Below are positions 1 through 6,841 of a stretch of 11,079 nt of DNA, piece by piece. Origin of the DNA: Vulcanimicrobiia bacterium (GTDB lineage: Bacteria > Eremiobacterota > Eremiobacteria > Baltobacterales > Baltobacteraceae); NCBI GenBank assembly GCA_024281135.1, contig JAMXLG010000179.1:1-11079 (forward strand), in the 5' to 3' direction. Each line of letters opens with the position of its first letter. The first letter of the stretch is position 1. Position numbers and translations under genes: made by a program. Under the pieces are notes generated by a model that was not told the DNA's origin, ran no database searches, and saw nothing but the letters and a program-made list of their open reading frames with translations.

Positions 1-337
1 CAGGGAACGTAACATCCACGTCTCGTGATTGTTCCACAAGAGATGCAACGTTCTCTGACGTGATATGAATCAAATCGGCGGGAAGAACGGCAATCGAATC
101 TTCCGCTGGAACTCGGGCATTCGCCAGCTGAAGCGAATGCGACATTCCACGTTCCGGCGCATCGTTGATCACAACAGGTACTTCAGCCGGCAGCGCTGCG
201 GCCGTCTCACGCGTCGCTACGACAACGGCCGGATACGAACCACACGCGCGGATCGATCGAGCGAGCAGTGTATCACCGCCGATCTCACGCAGCAATTTAT
301 TCGATCCGAATCGCGACGAGCGTCCCGCCGCGAGCAC
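1..337 (-). CDS. MobA/MocA-like nucleotidyltransferase, N-terminal part (runs off left edge)
   Basis: The minus-strand translation shows the glycine-rich nucleotide-binding signature LAAGRSSRFGSNKLL near its start, followed later by LPADLIHI, which fits the metal-binding aspartate region of the NTP-transferase (MobA-like) fold. Proteins of this kind transfer CMP or GMP to molybdopterin (MocA, MobA). The short SSRFGSNKLL form resembles MocA, which serves xanthine dehydrogenase-type enzymes, but substrate cannot be settled from 112 residues. The start is uncertain. In this frame no ATG occurs after the TGA that lies inside the upstream gene; the only common start codon is GTG at 337-335, which would cut into the first beta strand (TIVV). 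An ATC at 352-350 would keep that strand but would be very unusual. The gene lies 16 bp after the ThuA-like gene on the same strand and is probably cotranscribed with it. The C-terminal half is outside the window. Confidence 0.8.
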   Translation of the reverse strand, partial: MLAAGRSSRFGSNKLLREIGGDTLLARSIRACGSYPAVVVATRETAAALPAEVPVVINDAPERGMSHSLQLANARVPAEDSIAVLPADLIHITSENVASLVEQSRDVDVTFP

Positions 338-353
338 GACGATCGTGACGATA

Positions 354-1220
354 CTAGTTCGACGGCTGCAGCCAGCGCGCGATGTTGTGGATGTAGTCCT
401 TGAAGATACCGAGTCGCGACGGATCCTTCTTCATCTCGTCGCTCGGTTTGTCGGTGACGAACGACGGTGCACCTTTGTCGACATCCCAGTTGATGTCGGC
501 AAAGTGATGAAATGTCGATTCGGCGAGCGCACGACCTTGAGAGCCGCTGCGTGTCGAAGACGGCTCACCTTCGATTGCAACCGCAAGGTTGAACTTCCGC
601 CCCGTTTGTACGCTGCGTCCGCGCGCAATAATGCGCGCGTGACCGTTGTCTTGCGGCACGTCGACGGCGCCTTCGTGCGGATGCGCAGGGAAGAACTCGA
701 TGACGCCGCCGGGCGCGCGATCGGATCGAAGTAGTGGATGAACCGGAGCGAGGACGTCGATGTGCTGATACTGTCCGTTCGCGCCGGAATGATAATTCGG
801 ATAACCGAGGCTCGGATTGTCGCGATCGTCTTGAACGCAGCGGTCCGGCGACTCCGGATTGTAGGTGTGAAAGTGATTCACGACGCCGAGCGATGCGAGA
901 TTGCGAATGCACGAACCGAGATCTGCGTGGTCACGTGCGGTGAGCACGCCGCCGCCCGCATCGCGGAACTGCAAAATCCCCTTGACGTCGTCGTCGCCGA
1001 GGCCGTCGCCCACGTCGACGCCCATCAACCAAAGTTCGTCGTAGCGCCCGCTTGAAAGCGCCGAAAGAACGGGATCATTGCCGCCCGCGTCGGGTTCGCG
1101 ATTGCGCGCGGTCACCTGGTGCCCCGCCTTCTCTAGCTCGGAGGCAAGCAGCGAAAACCGGCCGACGTGCCAGTCATCTTCAGCGTACGGAATCGTCGTC
1201 TGCAACAGGATACGAGCCAT
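354..1220 (-). CDS. ThuA / class I glutamine amidotransferase-like protein, function unknown
   Basis: This 288-residue protein has no signal peptide and is probably cytoplasmic. The N-terminus MARILLQTTIPYAEDDWHVG, the strand-loop YDELWLMGVDVGDGL, and the later GGVLTARDHADLG look like the alternating alpha/beta of the amidotransferase-like (ThuA) fold. Near the C-terminus ALAESTFHHFADINWD resembles a stretch I associate with ThuA-like proteins. I see no convincing Cys-His-Glu amidotransferase triad, so no reaction is claimed. The reading frame stays open upstream to 1460 inside hutH, but ATG at 1220 is chosen because it follows the hutH stop by 26 bp, has GGGGA 6 nt upstream and GGAGGTG 13 nt upstream, and begins a typical beta strand. 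It sits between hutH and a MocA-like gene in one apparent operon. The family assignment is tentative; that it is a gene is fairly secure. Confidence 0.65.
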   Translation of the reverse strand: MARILLQTTIPYAEDDWHVGRFSLLASELEKAGHQVTARNREPDAGGNDPVLSALSSGRYDELWLMGVDVGDGLGDDDVKGILQFRDAGGGVLTARDHADLGSCIRNLASLGVVNHFHTYNPESPDRCVQDDRDNPSLGYPNYHSGANGQYQHIDVLAPVHPLLRSDRAPGGVIEFFPAHPHEGAVDVPQDNGHARIIARGRSVQTGRKFNLAVAIEGEPSSTRSGSQGRALAESTFHHFADINWDVDKGAPSFVTDKPSDEMKKDPSRLGIFKDYIHNIARWLQPSN

Positions 1221-1246
1221 AATGGTCCCCGAACACCTCCGCGGTC

Positions 1247-2794
1247 TTAAAGCGTTGCACCCGTTGCCCGCTGCACCGCATCCACCAGCGCGCCGCTGCG
1301 AATCAGTTCGCGCGCCGCTTCGATGTCGGGAGCCGGCACCCGGTCTTCGGTCCACGGCGCAATACAAACGCGAGCCACGTCGTAGGCCGCTTGCGTTCCG
1401 GCGCCCGATTTCAACGGCCGCCGGAAATCGGTCGCAGCGAGTGCGCCAAGCAGTTCGCACGCAAGCGCGCCTTCGACGTTATCGAGCACGCGCACGAGAT
1501 TGTTCGCCGACGTCATGCCCATGCTCACGTGATCCTCTTGGCCCGCCGACGTCGGAATCGAATCGACGCTCGACGGCCATGCGAGACCCTTGTTGTCGTT
1601 GACGACGGCGGCCGCCGCGTATTGGACGATCATCAATCCCGATTGCAGTCCAGACCGTCCCGTCAAGAACAACGGCAAACCGCGATCTTCCGCGTTGAGC
1701 AATAGATACAACCGGCGCTCCCCAATTGATGCTAGTTCGCTCGCCGCAATTTTGAGAAAATCAATCGCAAGCGCGATCGGTTCGCCGTGGAAATTTCCAC
1801 CGGAGAGAAATTCGCCGTCGTCGGGAAAAACAAGCGGGTTATCCGTAACTGAGTTCGCTTCGACCTCCGCGACGCGACGCGCGTGCGCGATCGAGTCACG
1901 AACGGCTCCGTGCACGACCGGAATGCAGCGGAATGAATAGGGATCCTGAACGCGTCCGCATTCGCGATGCGAAAGCATGATCTCCGAACCGGCAAGAATT
2001 TCGCGGAGATTCGCGGCGACGCGCGTCTGCCCCGGATGCGGGCGAAGATCGTTAATGCGATGATCGAAAACGCGATCGGTTCCGAGAAACGCTTCGAGCG
2101 ACATCGCACCAATGACATCGGCGGCCGCAGCAAGACGCTCCGCACGCAGAATGCCGAGCGACGCGATGCCGGTCATCACTTGCGTCCCGTTGATGAGCGC
2201 GAGCCCTTCTTTCGGGCCCAGCGTCACCGGTTTTAAACCCGCGCGCGCGAGCGCAACGTCGCTAGGCAAGCGTTCATTTTGATAGAACGCTTCGCCCTCA
2301 CCTATCAATGTGAGCGTCATGTGCGCAAGCGGTGCAAGATCGCCGCTGGCACCGACGGATCCTTGACACGGAACGAACGGCGTTACACCGCGATTGAGCA
2401 GCCCCGCGAGTAATTCCAGCGTCTCCAACTTCACGCCGGAGTGTCCCGCGGCAAGTGAATTCACGCGCAACACTCCCGCCGCACGCACCAAACGCTCGTC
2501 GAGCGCGGGACCCGTACCCGACGCATGACTGCGCACGAGATTGAGTTGTAATTGCGCGGCATCTTTCGGATCGACCGGCACATTCGCGAGCCGGCCGAAT
2601 CCCGTGGTGACCCCATAAATTGCTTGACCGTCCGCAAACCGTTCGTCGACGAATGTACGCGCGCGCACGACGCGATCGCGGGCGGCAGGCGAAATGGTGA
2701 CGGCGGCGCCGTCGGCAACAGCTTCGACGGCTTCGAGCGTGAGGTGACGGCCGTCGAGTTCGACGGTGGCGGGCGGCTTGAGGGTTGAGGTCAT
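1247..2794 (-). CDS. hutH: histidine ammonia-lyase
   Basis: HutH removes ammonia from L-histidine to give trans-urocanate, the first step of histidine breakdown, in the cytoplasm. The 515-residue length matches the family. The MIO cofactor triad Ala-Ser-Gly is at 149-151 within GSVGASGDLAPLAHM. The residues known to be catalytic in the Pseudomonas enzyme all have counterparts: Y60 (YGVTTGFG), H90 (RSHASGTG), N202 (LINGTQ), Q283/Y286/R289 (QDPYSFRC), F335 (GGNFHGEP) and E420 (SAGQEDHVSMG). The glutamate in the last motif and the SHA histidine favour histidine over phenylalanine or tyrosine as substrate. ATG at 2794 is preferred to an upstream extension to 2866, because GGAAG lies 8 nt before it and the protein then begins like other HutH proteins. 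No hutU, hutI or hutC is in the window; the two downstream genes are not standard hut genes. Confidence 0.95.
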   Translation of the reverse strand: MTSTLKPPATVELDGRHLTLEAVEAVADGAAVTISPAARDRVVRARTFVDERFADGQAIYGVTTGFGRLANVPVDPKDAAQLQLNLVRSHASGTGPALDERLVRAAGVLRVNSLAAGHSGVKLETLELLAGLLNRGVTPFVPCQGSVGASGDLAPLAHMTLTLIGEGEAFYQNERLPSDVALARAGLKPVTLGPKEGLALINGTQVMTGIASLGILRAERLAAAADVIGAMSLEAFLGTDRVFDHRINDLRPHPGQTRVAANLREILAGSEIMLSHRECGRVQDPYSFRCIPVVHGAVRDSIAHARRVAEVEANSVTDNPLVFPDDGEFLSGGNFHGEPIALAIDFLKIAASELASIGERRLYLLLNAEDRGLPLFLTGRSGLQSGLMIVQYAAAAVVNDNKGLAWPSSVDSIPTSAGQEDHVSMGMTSANNLVRVLDNVEGALACELLGALAATDFRRPLKSGAGTQAAYDVARVCIAPWTEDRVPAPDIEAARELIRSGALVDAVQRATGATL

Positions 2795-2857
2795 GGCATA
2801 GACTTCCGGCCGACCACGGGCGCGCCTGCCCCTTGCATGCGACAGAGTTGGCGGGAC

Positions 2858-2885
2858 TACAATCAAATTTAGGATAAACTAAATT
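2858..2885 (+). promoter_or_regulatory. putative promoter -10 and overlapping inverted repeat before the oxidase-transporter gene
   Basis: An inverted repeat AATTTAG-N6-CTAAATT occupies 2866-2885, with perfect 7-bp arms, ending 3 bp before the ATG at 2889. It is strikingly AT-rich compared with its surroundings. TACAAT at 2858-2863 is a good -10 candidate, which would put the transcription start inside the repeat; a -35 is less clear (TTGCAT at 2833-2838 gives a wide 19-bp spacer). Such a layout suits a repressor. The TTTAG...CTAAA half sites loosely resemble operators of the DtxR/MntR metal-dependent repressor family, which would suit a metal-handling gene, but that link is inference and no such regulator is in the window. 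Confidence 0.45.
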
Positions 2886-2888
2886 CTA

Positions 2889-4748
2889 ATGCGATTGCTC
2901 TTCTGCGCGCTCGTCTTGGCGCTCGTACTTACTCCCGCCGCGGCGAGGGCCGACGCGGACGAGCATATCAGCACCCCGCAGACGCTAGCTCAGGGACTCC
3001 AGCCCTTGCGCGGACCCATCCCCGCCGCGACCCCGGCGCCAGGCGAGTCGCGAATGGTTGCGCGCGAGGACGGCAGCATGCAAGCGGTTCCCGAGGTCCG
3101 CGGCAAGACAAAGATCTTCCATATCGTCGAGCGGCAAGCACCCTGGACGCTGCTCCCGGGCCTCACGGTCATGGCGCGGACCTACAACGGCGTTGTTCCG
3201 GGTCCCGTGCTGCAGGTACATCAAGGCGACACCGTCGTCATCGATTACCTCAACGCGAGCGATTTGCCGGACACGATCCATTTGCACGGCATTCGAGACA
3301 CGAACGTCGACATGGACGGCGTTCCGGGAATTTCGCAACCGATGGTTCCTCCCGGCGGACGCTATCGCTACGAATTCGTTGCGAATCAACCAGGAACGTA
3401 CATCTATCACACGCACGGCACCGAAGCGATGCTCGAATCCGGGTTGTATGGCGCGATCGTCGTGCTTCCCACGCATCCCTCAGCGGTTGAAGCCGGCGTC
3501 GCGCACGATTACGTCGAGATGGTGTCGTCGTGGATGATTCAGTCCGCGACCGAGAACCATTTCACACTCAACGGAAAAGAGTATCCGGCAACGACGCAAT
3601 TGCAGGTTCGCAAAGGCGAGCGCGTGCGCATTCGGTGGATCAGCATGTCCGGCGAAGAGTGGCACACGATGCATACGCACGGCCACGATCAACGCATCAT
3701 CGCGCGTGACGCGCGCCCGGTTTCCGGCAACGACGAGGAAGATACCGTCGCGCTCGGCCCAGGTCAGCGTGTCGACGTCATCGTCAAGGCGAATGCAAAA
3801 CCCGGCACCTGGCTCATCCATTGTCACGTCGCCGATCACGTCGAAGGTGCTGACTCTATGCCGGACGGGCTCATCACCGCGTTTCACTACGCGGGCACGC
3901 CGAATACGTTTGCATCGATGCAGTCCTCGATGTCCCCGCTCATGACCGCCTCCGGTCCTACACCCCTCTCAGTGCAAAAGACGCTGCTGCTAGGCGCAAT
4001 CGCCGGATTTACGATCTTTCTCGGATTACCCATTGCACGCGCTCGCAGGCTCAAGCCGCACGTCATCGCGCTGCTCAATGCCGTGGCGATCGGTATTCTC
4101 GTTTTTCTCGTCGTCGAAATTGCGCAGAATGCGACAATTCCGCTGACGCAAGCGATGGCCGTTTGGCACGCTGGTCAAGGCGCCTTTCCGATCTGGCTCG
4201 TCATTGCATATGTGGGCGGATTTCTGCTCGGGCTCGTCGGTCTCGGCAGCGCCTCGATGCAGTTCATGAAGCGTCACATGCGAGACGCGGGAGACAATCC
4301 GTACGCATTGTCCGCGGTGATCGCGCTCGGCATCGGCGCCCATAACTTCGGTGAGGGGCTTGCGATCGGCGCATCCGCCGCCAGCGGAGCAACGGCGCTT
4401 GCCGTCGGACTTATCATCGGATTTGCATTGCACAACACAACCGAAGGCTTCGGCATTGCGGCGCCGATGGCCGGACGAATGGTGCCGTCGTGGGGTCAGA
4501 TCGCTCTTGCGGGATTGGTTGCCGGCGGACCGACGTTCCTTGGAACGGCCGTCGGGTATTACTTCTCGTCGCCTTTGCTTTCGGTATTCTTCTTGACGAT
4601 TGCGGCGGGCGCGCTGATCTTCGTGATCGGTGAGATGTGGAGCGTATTGAAACGCATCGGTTTGACCAGCGCCGTTACGACCGCCCTTGCGTGCGGATTC
4701 TTCGTGGCGCTCGCAACCGAAATGATCGTCGATCTCAGCGGGGGCTAA
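2889..4748 (+). CDS. multicopper oxidase fused to ZIP-family metal transporter
   Basis: This 619-residue protein has a signal peptide (about 1-21, ending ARA), then two cupredoxin domains (about 70-195 and 215-335), then about eight membrane segments (365-613). The oxidase part has all four HxH copper motifs: H131/H133, H174/H176, H262/H264 and H311/H313. A type 1 copper site is visible only in the second domain (HCHVADH, C312 and H317, with M324 a possible axial ligand two residues later than usual). The transporter part carries two ZIP signatures, HNFGEG at 485-490 and HNTTEG at 515-520, in successive helices. ZIP proteins move Zn, Fe or Mn; multicopper oxidases oxidise Fe(II), Mn(II), Cu(I) or phenols outside the cytoplasm. 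A joint role in metal oxidation and transport is inferred. No strong Shine-Dalgarno is seen (AGGA is 14 nt upstream). Its 3' end overlaps the convergent AraC-type gene by 14 bp. Confidence 0.9.
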   Translation: MRLLFCALVLALVLTPAAARADADEHISTPQTLAQGLQPLRGPIPAATPAPGESRMVAREDGSMQAVPEVRGKTKIFHIVERQAPWTLLPGLTVMARTYNGVVPGPVLQVHQGDTVVIDYLNASDLPDTIHLHGIRDTNVDMDGVPGISQPMVPPGGRYRYEFVANQPGTYIYHTHGTEAMLESGLYGAIVVLPTHPSAVEAGVAHDYVEMVSSWMIQSATENHFTLNGKEYPATTQLQVRKGERVRIRWISMSGEEWHTMHTHGHDQRIIARDARPVSGNDEEDTVALGPGQRVDVIVKANAKPGTWLIHCHVADHVEGADSMPDGLITAFHYAGTPNTFASMQSSMSPLMTASGPTPLSVQKTLLLGAIAGFTIFLGLPIARARRLKPHVIALLNAVAIGILVFLVVEIAQNATIPLTQAMAVWHAGQGAFPIWLVIAYVGGFLLGLVGLGSASMQFMKRHMRDAGDNPYALSAVIALGIGAHNFGEGLAIGASAASGATALAVGLIIGFALHNTTEGFGIAAPMAGRMVPSWGQIALAGLVAGGPTFLGTAVGYYFSSPLLSVFFLTIAAGALIFVIGEMWSVLKRIGLTSAVTTALACGFFVALATEMIVDLSGG

Positions 4749-5556
4749 TCGACGAGATATCGCGACGCAGAGCGCCGGGCGCCATACCGGTAATCGATTT
4801 AAAGACGCGCGTCATGTGGCTTTGATCGGCAAAACCACACGCGTCGGCGATTTCTGCAAGCGGAGACTGCGCTTCGGCGATAAGACGGCACGCGTGCTGC
4901 ACGCGAATGCGGTTGAGATATTCGCCGATGGTGACGCCGGTTTCCAAGCGAAACCCGCGCGCGAGCGATGACGGATGAAGCTGCGTCGCTTCGGAAAGCT
5001 CCGCGAGCGTAACGCGGCGTCCGAATTCTTCGTGCAACATTGTCTCGACGTCTCGCACCCAAGCGCGGCTCGCGCGATCGCGATCGACTAAACGAAGCGC
5101 AATGCCGATCATTTCCGAAACAATCGTATCGATTTCGAAGACGTCGAGCTGATCGTTCAGAAACGCATTGAGGAGACGGGCGCCGAGCCATGCGGCTTCA
5201 CCGTGCTGCAATTCCAAGTGCCAATTCGATGTATCGAAATGCACGCCGACTCGCTCCTCCCATTCCGGTGAGAGCTCCATCGCAAAGAGTGTCGTTGCAT
5301 CGCCCATACGATCGGAGTGCTCGATGCCCGCCGGGTGAAACGCGAAACTGAAGGGCTCGTAGACCAGCGTGGTGTCGCCTTGCGTTTCCGAATACGAACC
5401 GCTGACGAGCAACGCAAAGTACGGCCGCGCGTGAACGTGCGGCTCGACGTCGCGCGCGCGTTCGTGACGAACCATCGAGAAATGGACGCCTCCGAGTTCC
5501 GCGGTCCGGTCGACCGCTCCGTACCATTGTCCGGGTTTGAGTTGTGTAGCGCTCAT
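4735..5556 (-). CDS. AraC-family transcriptional regulator with N-terminal cupin domain
   Basis: This 273-residue DNA-binding regulator has a cupin-type sensor at about 15-90 (histidine-rich EPHVHARPYFALLVSGSYS and AFHPAGIEHSD) and an AraC/XylS double helix-turn-helix at about 168-265. The first helix-turn-helix is near 184-204 (TLAELSEATQLHPSSLARGF), the second near 233-254, ending in the usual GFADQSHMTRVFKSITGMAPG. AraC-type proteins usually activate transcription on binding a small effector; the ligand here is unknown. ATG at 5556 is chosen over an upstream extension to 5652, because it begins directly before the cupin and GGAAAG lies 9 nt upstream. The gene is divergent from the exported DJ-1/PfpI gene, a common layout for a regulator and its target. 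A long inverted repeat lies between them and could be its binding site. No terminator separates its 3' end from the convergent oxidase gene. Confidence 0.9.
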   Translation of the reverse strand: MSATQLKPGQWYGAVDRTAELGGVHFSMVRHERARDVEPHVHARPYFALLVSGSYSETQGDTTLVYEPFSFAFHPAGIEHSDRMGDATTLFAMELSPEWEERVGVHFDTSNWHLELQHGEAAWLGARLLNAFLNDQLDVFEIDTIVSEMIGIALRLVDRDRASRAWVRDVETMLHEEFGRRVTLAELSEATQLHPSSLARGFRLETGVTIGEYLNRIRVQHACRLIAEAQSPLAEIADACGFADQSHMTRVFKSITGMAPGALRRDISSISPR

Positions 5557-5579
5557 ATTCGATAGCTTTCCATCACGCA

Positions 5580-5636
5580 GGCCTTGCCGTCTTGAACGAT
5601 TCTCGCCCAAGTTAATCAGGTTCAAGACGCGAGGCC
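5580..5636. repeat. long imperfect inverted repeat between divergent araC-type and DJ-1 genes
   Basis: A perfect 10-bp pair, CGTCTTGAAC at 5588-5597 and GTTCAAGACG at 5620-5629, is separated by 22 nt. The arms extend outward to GGCCTTGC (5580-5587) and CGAGGCC (5630-5636) with one bulged C and one G-T pair, giving about 17 pairs. It occupies most of the 102-bp divergent intergenic region. It could be a regulator operator serving both promoters, or an RNA hairpin in either 5' leader. No run of T follows on either side, so a classic terminator is unlikely. Confidence 0.6.
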
Positions 5637-5658
5637 GTGCCTGTCTTAGCATACCGGT

Positions 5659-6357
5659 ATGAAACGAGCCAACCTGCTTGGCGCCGCAGTTGCTACGGGT
5701 GTAGCGTTAGCCGCGCCTCGAGCACTTCAAGCCGCCGATCTCTCGAGCAACGCTCCCCGCCTGCGCGTTCCTCCGGGCGGAAAGGTTCGCGTTGCGTTCG
5801 CGATCTCACCCGGCGCAAACGTCATCGATATGGCCGGGCCGTGGGAGACGTTCCAAGACGTCATGCTGCCGAACGGGGACATGCCGTTCGAACTGTTTAC
5901 CATCGCAGAGCATGCCGAAATCGTCGAGATGACCGGCGGTCTGCGCGTCGAGCCGACGTATTCGTTTAGCGGCATTGACTCAGCCAATGTTATCGTCGTC
6001 GGCGCGCAGAGCAACGAGTCGCCGCAATTCCTCGAATTGTTGCGAGAGGTGCAAGGAAAGATCGACCTCACGATGTCGGTATGCACCGGAGCATTCAAAC
6101 TCGCAAAGAGCGGTATTCTCAACGGAAAATCCGCTACGACGCACCACGCCTACTACGATAAGTTCGCGCAGGAATTCCCGAACGTGCACCTCGTTCGCGG
6201 CGAGCGATTCGTGGACAACGGATCGATCGTGACGGCAGGTGGACTGACATCGGGCATATCGGCCGCACTGCACGTAATTTCGCGCTATTTTGATGCGCAA
6301 ACGGCTTCAACGACCGCTGCGTACCTTGAATTCACACCGACGAAGCGGCAAGCGTAA
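5659..6357 (+). CDS. exported DJ-1/PfpI-family protein
   Basis: This 232-residue protein belongs to the DJ-1/PfpI superfamily, close in sequence style to isocyanide hydratase and to the amidase-like domains of GlxA-type regulators. Evidence is the strand and acidic residue VIDMAGPWETF (D57), the nucleophile elbow SVCTGAFKLAKSGILNGK with C142, the THHAYYD that follows, and TAGGLTSGISAALHVI near the C-terminus. It begins with an apparent Sec signal peptide (MKRANLLGAAVATGVALAAP, cleavage near LQAAD), so it should act in the periplasm, unusual for this family. The substrate is not known; isocyanide hydration is one possibility. The ATG lies inside a perfect 12-bp palindrome (5650-5661) and has no clear Shine-Dalgarno. 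It is divergent from the AraC-type gene, which probably controls it. Confidence 0.85.
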   Translation: MKRANLLGAAVATGVALAAPRALQAADLSSNAPRLRVPPGGKVRVAFAISPGANVIDMAGPWETFQDVMLPNGDMPFELFTIAEHAEIVEMTGGLRVEPTYSFSGIDSANVIVVGAQSNESPQFLELLREVQGKIDLTMSVCTGAFKLAKSGILNGKSATTHHAYYDKFAQEFPNVHLVRGERFVDNGSIVTAGGLTSGISAALHVISRYFDAQTASTTAAYLEFTPTKRQA

Positions 6358-6368
6358 CCGGCACAGAC

Positions 6369-6410
6369 TTGACGCTTGCGTACCGATCGTCTATTTTGCT
6401 AATCGGTACG
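6369..6410 (+). promoter_or_regulatory. sigma70-type promoter with overlapping inverted repeat, upstream of moaE
   Basis: TTGACG (6369-6374) and TATTTT (6392-6397) are 17 bp apart, a good -35/-10 pair. A perfect 9-bp inverted repeat, CGTACCGAT at 6379-6387 and ATCGGTACG at 6402-6410 with a 14-nt loop, is centred on the -10 box and ends at the base before the moaE ATG. A repressor bound there would block polymerase; alternatively the repeat could fold in RNA. The predicted transcript would start near 6404, leaving a leader of only about 7 nt, so translation may be nearly leaderless. Confidence 0.6.
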
Positions 6411-6827
6411 ATGTTCGAAATCACCCACGAAACGATCGACCCGCGCACCCTCGAGTCCAGCATCTCGAGCGCGTCACGCGGCGGTCTCGTTACGTTCCTT
6501 GGCCTAGTTAGAGAGCATGCTGGTGACGGCAGGGCCGTGAATGGCCTCTCATACGAAGCTCACGCCGAAATGGCCATCGAGGAGTTCAAGACCATCGCCG
6601 CGGAGGTCCGCGAGCGACTGGGCGAGGTCGAGCTTTCGATCGTCCATCGCGTGGGCAACCTTCATATCGGAGAAATCGCAGTCGCCGTCGTCGCTGCTTC
6701 CGCCCATCGCGGCGCCGCCTTCGACGCGTGTGAATACGCGATCGACGAGCTGAAGAAACGGGCGCCGATCTGGAAAAAGGAACACTATCTCGACGGCAAC
6801 TCCGCCTGGATCCGAAACGAAGTGTAG
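6411..6827 (+). CDS. moaE: molybdopterin synthase catalytic (large) subunit MoaE
   Basis: MoaE, with the sulphur carrier MoaD, converts cyclic pyranopterin monophosphate into molybdopterin in the cytoplasm. The 138-residue length fits. Recognisable blocks are TFLGLVREHAGDG (27-40), YEAHAEMA (48-55), HRVGNLHIGEIAVAVVAASAHR (split between 79 and 100) and the C-terminal ELKKRAPIWKKEHYLDG, which carries the lysines (about K115 and K122) that correspond to the active-site lysines of the E. coli enzyme. The frame is open from 6369, but ATG at 6411 is chosen because it starts the typical MoaE N-terminus and lies just after the promoter repeat. No moaD is in the window, so its partner must be encoded elsewhere. 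It lies 14 bp before moaA and upstream of the nitrate reductase genes, whose cofactor it helps make. Confidence 0.95.
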   Translation: MFEITHETIDPRTLESSISSASRGGLVTFLGLVREHAGDGRAVNGLSYEAHAEMAIEEFKTIAAEVRERLGEVELSIVHRVGNLHIGEIAVAVVAASAHRGAAFDACEYAIDELKKRAPIWKKEHYLDGNSAWIRNEV

Positions 6828-6841
6828 AATAGCCCTAACGA

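Noticed and set aside
1221..1460. Extension of the ThuA-like frame 80 codons upstream, to 1460
   Set aside because: It lies wholly within hutH, is arginine-rich like a shadow frame, and ATG at 1220 has better context.
2795..2866. Extension of HutH by 24 residues to 2866
   Set aside because: The added residues (HARGRRARGRP) look non-coding, while ATG at 2794 has a GGAAG 8 nt upstream and gives the family's usual length.
3480..3887. Long minus-strand frame inside the oxidase domain
   Set aside because: It mirrors codons of the well-supported copper-site region on the plus strand and shows no family motif.
5598..5649. Riboswitch (for example FMN or TPP) ahead of the DJ-1 gene
   Set aside because: None of the conserved core sequences of those classes is seen, and the repeat fits an operator or simple hairpin better.
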